DNA from: an uncultured Clostridium sp.
GTDB lineage: Bacteria; Bacillota; Clostridia; Clostridiales; Clostridiaceae
Length of the DNA stretch: 16,969 bases
Direction of reading: 5' to 3'
NCBI GenBank assembly: GCA_900547475.1
Contig: URGW01000052.1
Location: 1 to 16,969, forward strand
The position numbers and the translations under genes are program-made. Shown piece after piece: positions 14,235-16,969 of the stretch. A model generated the notes under the pieces. The model was given only the letters and a program-made list of their open reading frames with translations, did not search any database and was not told the origin of the DNA. Within the stretch, counting starts at the first letter, position 1; each line of letters starts with the position of its first letter.

Positions 14235-16859
14235 ATGCATTATAAAAAGGAGTACTCAGATGTATTAAAAGAAGTAGAAAGCACAATAAATGGTATATCA
14301 GAAGAGGAAGCTAAAAATAGATTAGCAAAAAGTGGTCCTAATGAATTGAAAGAGTCTGACAAAGTGCCTATATGGAAAATGCTTCTAGAAAGCTTTAAAG
14401 ATCCTTTAGTAATAATACTACTTATTGCAGCGATTGTACAAATATTTTTAGGAGAATTTGTTGAATCTATTATTATATTTGTTGTAGTAATTTTAAATTC
14501 TGTACTAGGTGTAACACAAACAAGAAAGGCGGAAAGTTCCTTAGATAGTTTGAAAAAATTATCATCACCTAATGCTAAAGTACTTAGAGATGGAAAGAAA
14601 AAAACTATTCCAGTTAGAGATATAGTAGTAGGAGACATAGTGTTTTTAGAGGCTGGAGATTATATACCAGCAGATGGAAGGATAATAGAAGCACAAACCC
14701 TTAAAGTAGTTGAAGGAATGTTAACTGGTGAAGCAGAAGCTGTTCTAAAGCATAGTGACAAAATAGGAGAAGAGGTTGGAATTGGAGATCAAAGAAATAT
14801 GGTTTTCAGTGGTGCTACAGTTGTTTATGGAAGAGGAACTTTAGTAGTTACAGCAACTGGTATGAATACAGAAGTAGGAAAGGTAGCTACATTATTAGAA
14901 ACTGCAGGAAATAAGCAAACACCTTTGCAAACTAAGCTTGATGAATTTGGTAAAAAGCTAGGAATAATAATAATGAGTTTAGCAGTTTTAATTTTTATAA
15001 TTCAAGTAATTAGAGGATATATTTCAGGTCAAAATATGAGTGCTTTAATATTTGATTCATTTATGTTTGCCATAGCAGTTGCAGTTGCAGCTATACCAGA
15101 AGCGCTATCTTCAATAGTAACTATTGTACTTGCAGTAGGAACAAAAGATATGGCAAAGAAACAAGCTATAATAAGAAAATTACCTGCAGTAGAAACTTTA
15201 GGATCAACTAGCGTTATTTGTACAGATAAGACAGGGACATTAACTCAGAATAAAATGACTGTTGTTGATTTCTTTATGTATGGAGTTAATAAAGAGTCAG
15301 TTGATGAAAAAGAAAATGATTCTGATCAAGTTGAAGCAATAAATTTATCATCTACATTATGTAATGATTCCGAAATAACAGAAGCAGGAAAAGAAATTGG
15401 GGATCCAACAGAAATTGCACTTCTTCACTTTGCAGGTAAAAGAGGAATAGACTATAAGGATCTTAGAGAAAAATATGATAGATTAAGCGAAATACCTTTT
15501 GATTCAGATAGAAAGTTGATGTCTACGGTAAATTCTATCAACGGAGATGCAATTATGTTTACTAAAGGAGCTCCAGATGTTGTTTTTTCAAGATCAAAAT
15601 ATGCATTAAATGATGGTGAAGTAGTAGAAATAGATGATAAGATTATAGAGCAGTATAAAAAAGTTAATGAGGAATTTTCTAATAGAGCATTAAGAGTATT
15701 AGCTTTTGCTATAAAAGATGTTCCAGATGATAATTTTGTTCCTTGTTTAGAGGATGAAGTAGAAATGACTTTAGTTGGATTAATGGCAATGATAGATCCA
15801 CCAAGAGAGCAAGTTTATGATGCGGTAAAAGAAGCTATTGGTGCAGGTATAAAGACAGTAATGATAACAGGAGACCATAAAACAACAGCTTCAGCAATTG
15901 CAAGAGAAATTGGAATAATGGCGGAAGATGATATATCTTTAACAGGTCAAGAACTAGATGCACTATCAGAAACAGAACTTAAAAATAAACTAGAGCATAT
16001 TACTGTATATGCAAGAGTTTCACCAGAAAATAAAATACGTATAGTTAAGGCTTGGCAAGAAAAGGGTTATATTACAGCAATGACTGGTGATGGTGTTAAT
16101 GATGCACCGGCATTGAAGCAAGCAGATATAGGTATTGGTATGGGAAGTGGTACTGATGTTGCAAAAGATGCATCAGCAATGATTTTAACAGATGATAATT
16201 TCTCAACAATAGTATCTGCTATAGAGGTAGGAAGAACAGTTTATAGTAATATTAAAAAGGCAATCACATATCTGTTTGCAGGAAATTTAGGAGCTATAAT
16301 TGCAATATTATTTGCTGTATTTGTAAATTGGCCAAATCCGTTTACTGCATTACAATTATTATTTATAAATTTAATAAATGACTCATTACCAGCAATAGCT
16401 TTGGGGTTAGAGGCATCAGAGCCGAATATAATGAAAGAAAAGCCAAGAGATATAAATGAAGGGATACTTGCTGGAGGAACATTAAAGGATGTTGTTTTAA
16501 GAGGTTGTATTATTGGAGTTATAGTAATATTAGCTCAATATATAGGAAATTCACATTCGCCAGAACTTGGAGCTGCAATGGCTTTCTCTACAGTAACTTT
16601 AGCAAGAATATTTCAAACATTACCAGCTAGATCGAATTATATGCCAGTATTAAAATTAGGATTATTTAAAAATAAATATGCAATTGGAGCAATAGTAGTA
16701 TGTTTATGTTTATATTCTATTGTATTGATACCAGGAGTAAGGGGAATTTTTAATATTCCAGAAACTTTTGGATGGGTACAGTTTGGAATATGTTTAGGTT
16801 TTTCTATACTAGCAGCATTAATAATGGATTTAACCAAATTTTTTAATAAAATAAAATAA
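14235..16859 (+). CDS. P2-type Ca2+-transporting ATPase
   Basis: Ten-helix plasma-membrane pump exporting a cation, most likely Ca2+, using ATP. The 874 residues follow the P2 layout: N-terminal cation ATPase domain, actuator motif LTGEAEA (E166; usual TGES has Ala for Ser here), PEAL in TM4 (E289), phosphorylation site CDKTGT (D331), the TGDGVND hinge (D619, D623), and cation ligands in TM6 (N712, N715, D716). In TM5 the segment A-G-N684-L-G-A687 keeps Asn but has Ala where SERCA has Glu771. PMCA pumps and Listeria LMCA1 also lack that glutamate, so one Ca2+ per ATP is expected. GGGGAG precedes the ATG by 5 bases. It stands alone after ubiB, 94 bases away, with no convincing promoter or terminator visible. 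Confidence 0.94.
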   Translation: MHYKKEYSDVLKEVESTINGISEEEAKNRLAKSGPNELKESDKVPIWKMLLESFKDPLVIILLIAAIVQIFLGEFVESIIIFVVVILNSVLGVTQTRKAESSLDSLKKLSSPNAKVLRDGKKKTIPVRDIVVGDIVFLEAGDYIPADGRIIEAQTLKVVEGMLTGEAEAVLKHSDKIGEEVGIGDQRNMVFSGATVVYGRGTLVVTATGMNTEVGKVATLLETAGNKQTPLQTKLDEFGKKLGIIIMSLAVLIFIIQVIRGYISGQNMSALIFDSFMFAIAVAVAAIPEALSSIVTIVLAVGTKDMAKKQAIIRKLPAVETLGSTSVICTDKTGTLTQNKMTVVDFFMYGVNKESVDEKENDSDQVEAINLSSTLCNDSEITEAGKEIGDPTEIALLHFAGKRGIDYKDLREKYDRLSEIPFDSDRKLMSTVNSINGDAIMFTKGAPDVVFSRSKYALNDGEVVEIDDKIIEQYKKVNEEFSNRALRVLAFAIKDVPDDNFVPCLEDEVEMTLVGLMAMIDPPREQVYDAVKEAIGAGIKTVMITGDHKTTASAIAREIGIMAEDDISLTGQELDALSETELKNKLEHITVYARVSPENKIRIVKAWQEKGYITAMTGDGVNDAPALKQADIGIGMGSGTDVAKDASAMILTDDNFSTIVSAIEVGRTVYSNIKKAITYLFAGNLGAIIAILFAVFVNWPNPFTALQLLFINLINDSLPAIALGLEASEPNIMKEKPRDINEGILAGGTLKDVVLRGCIIGVIVILAQYIGNSHSPELGAAMAFSTVTLARIFQTLPARSNYMPVLKLGLFKNKYAIGAIVVCLCLYSIVLIPGVRGIFNIPETFGWVQFGICLGFSILAALIMDLTKFFNKIK

Positions 16860-16897
16860 TAAATTTAAATAAAAATAAGGAAGATGTTTAATTAAAG

Positions 16898-16969
16898 TGG
16901 TACCTATGTCAAGGACATTTTAAAAAAGAGAGTTAAGAAGCTAAAAGCTGATTTCTGTATTTAACAGGA
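16898..16969 (+). mobile_element. possible terminal end of an IS3-family (IS150-like) insertion sequence, cut by the window
   Basis: From TGGTACCTATGTCAAGGACA at 16898 onward the sequence is less AT-rich than the preceding spacer, and its start (TGG..CC..GTCAAGGACA) resembles the outer ends of IS150-group elements as I remember them. The window ends in AACAGGA, which could be the start of a ribosome site for the transposase. No transposase coding sequence is inside the window, so this rests on a resemblance only. Confidence 0.25.

Noticed and set aside
14240..14638. Minus-strand open frame opposite the start of the calcium pump
   Set aside because: Antisense to a well-supported gene, with no ribosome site or recognisable domain.
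16637..16837. Minus-strand open frame opposite the end of the calcium pump
   Set aside because: Antisense to the last membrane helices of the pump, with no supporting signal.

Overview
The window is about 17 kb of very AT-rich DNA. Strong GGAGG-type ribosome binding sites, a six-cluster-ligand pyruvate:ferredoxin oxidoreductase, a LUD-domain protein, a PcsB/CwlO-like 3D-domain secreted protein and heavy A/T-ending codon use all point to a low-GC anaerobic Firmicute, most likely Clostridium sensu stricto. The species call is inference; no 16S gene is present.

Layout. 1-132: window edge with only the possible tail of an unidentified gene. 133-1720, minus strand: a small kinase-like protein of YrzF/YbdM type, then undecaprenyl-diphosphatase UppP with its own terminator. 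1945-2493, plus: a nicotinamidase/isochorismatase-type cysteine hydrolase. 2561-2636, minus: initiator tRNA-fMet with a near-consensus promoter, sharing a bidirectional terminator with the hydrolase. 2843-6358, plus: the pyruvate:ferredoxin oxidoreductase, the central fermentative enzyme. 6392-6958, minus: a NUDIX hydrolase whose 3' end is the oxidoreductase terminator. 7096-7734, plus: a LUD-domain protein. 7814-8974, minus: a secreted coiled-coil plus 3D-domain cell-wall protein. 9219-10415, plus: an AlaX-type alanyl-tRNA editing protein with a DHHA1 tail. 10573-11334, plus: an unusual acidic, cysteine-repeat protein with a small-xxx-small C-terminus. 11496-12053, plus: a small lipoprotein. 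12199-14140, plus: a phasin-like coiled coil and a UbiB/ABC1 kinase in one operon. 14235-16859, plus: a P2-type Ca2+-ATPase. 16860-16969: gene-free; the last 70 bases may be the end of an insertion sequence.

Most genes are single units with their own promoter and terminator, arranged divergently or convergently; the only clear operon is phasin-like/ubiB. Themes are envelope maintenance (UppP, 3D protein, lipoprotein), pyruvate metabolism, translation quality and initiation (AlaX, tRNA-fMet), and ion transport. It reads as ordinary chromosomal backbone, not an island. No phage, CRISPR or defence system was seen. The items most worth a second look are the Cys-repeat/GxxxG protein, the phasin-UbiB pair in a probable quinone-free anaerobe, the kinase-like protein with a changed catalytic loop, and the sequence at the right edge.

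For several genes the longest reading frame begins upstream of, or inside, the ribosome binding site. I moved the starts of the kinase-like protein, uppP, the cysteine hydrolase, the NUDIX protein, the lipoprotein and the phasin-like protein to the ATG that fits the Shine-Dalgarno sequence or, for the kinase, the gene layout.
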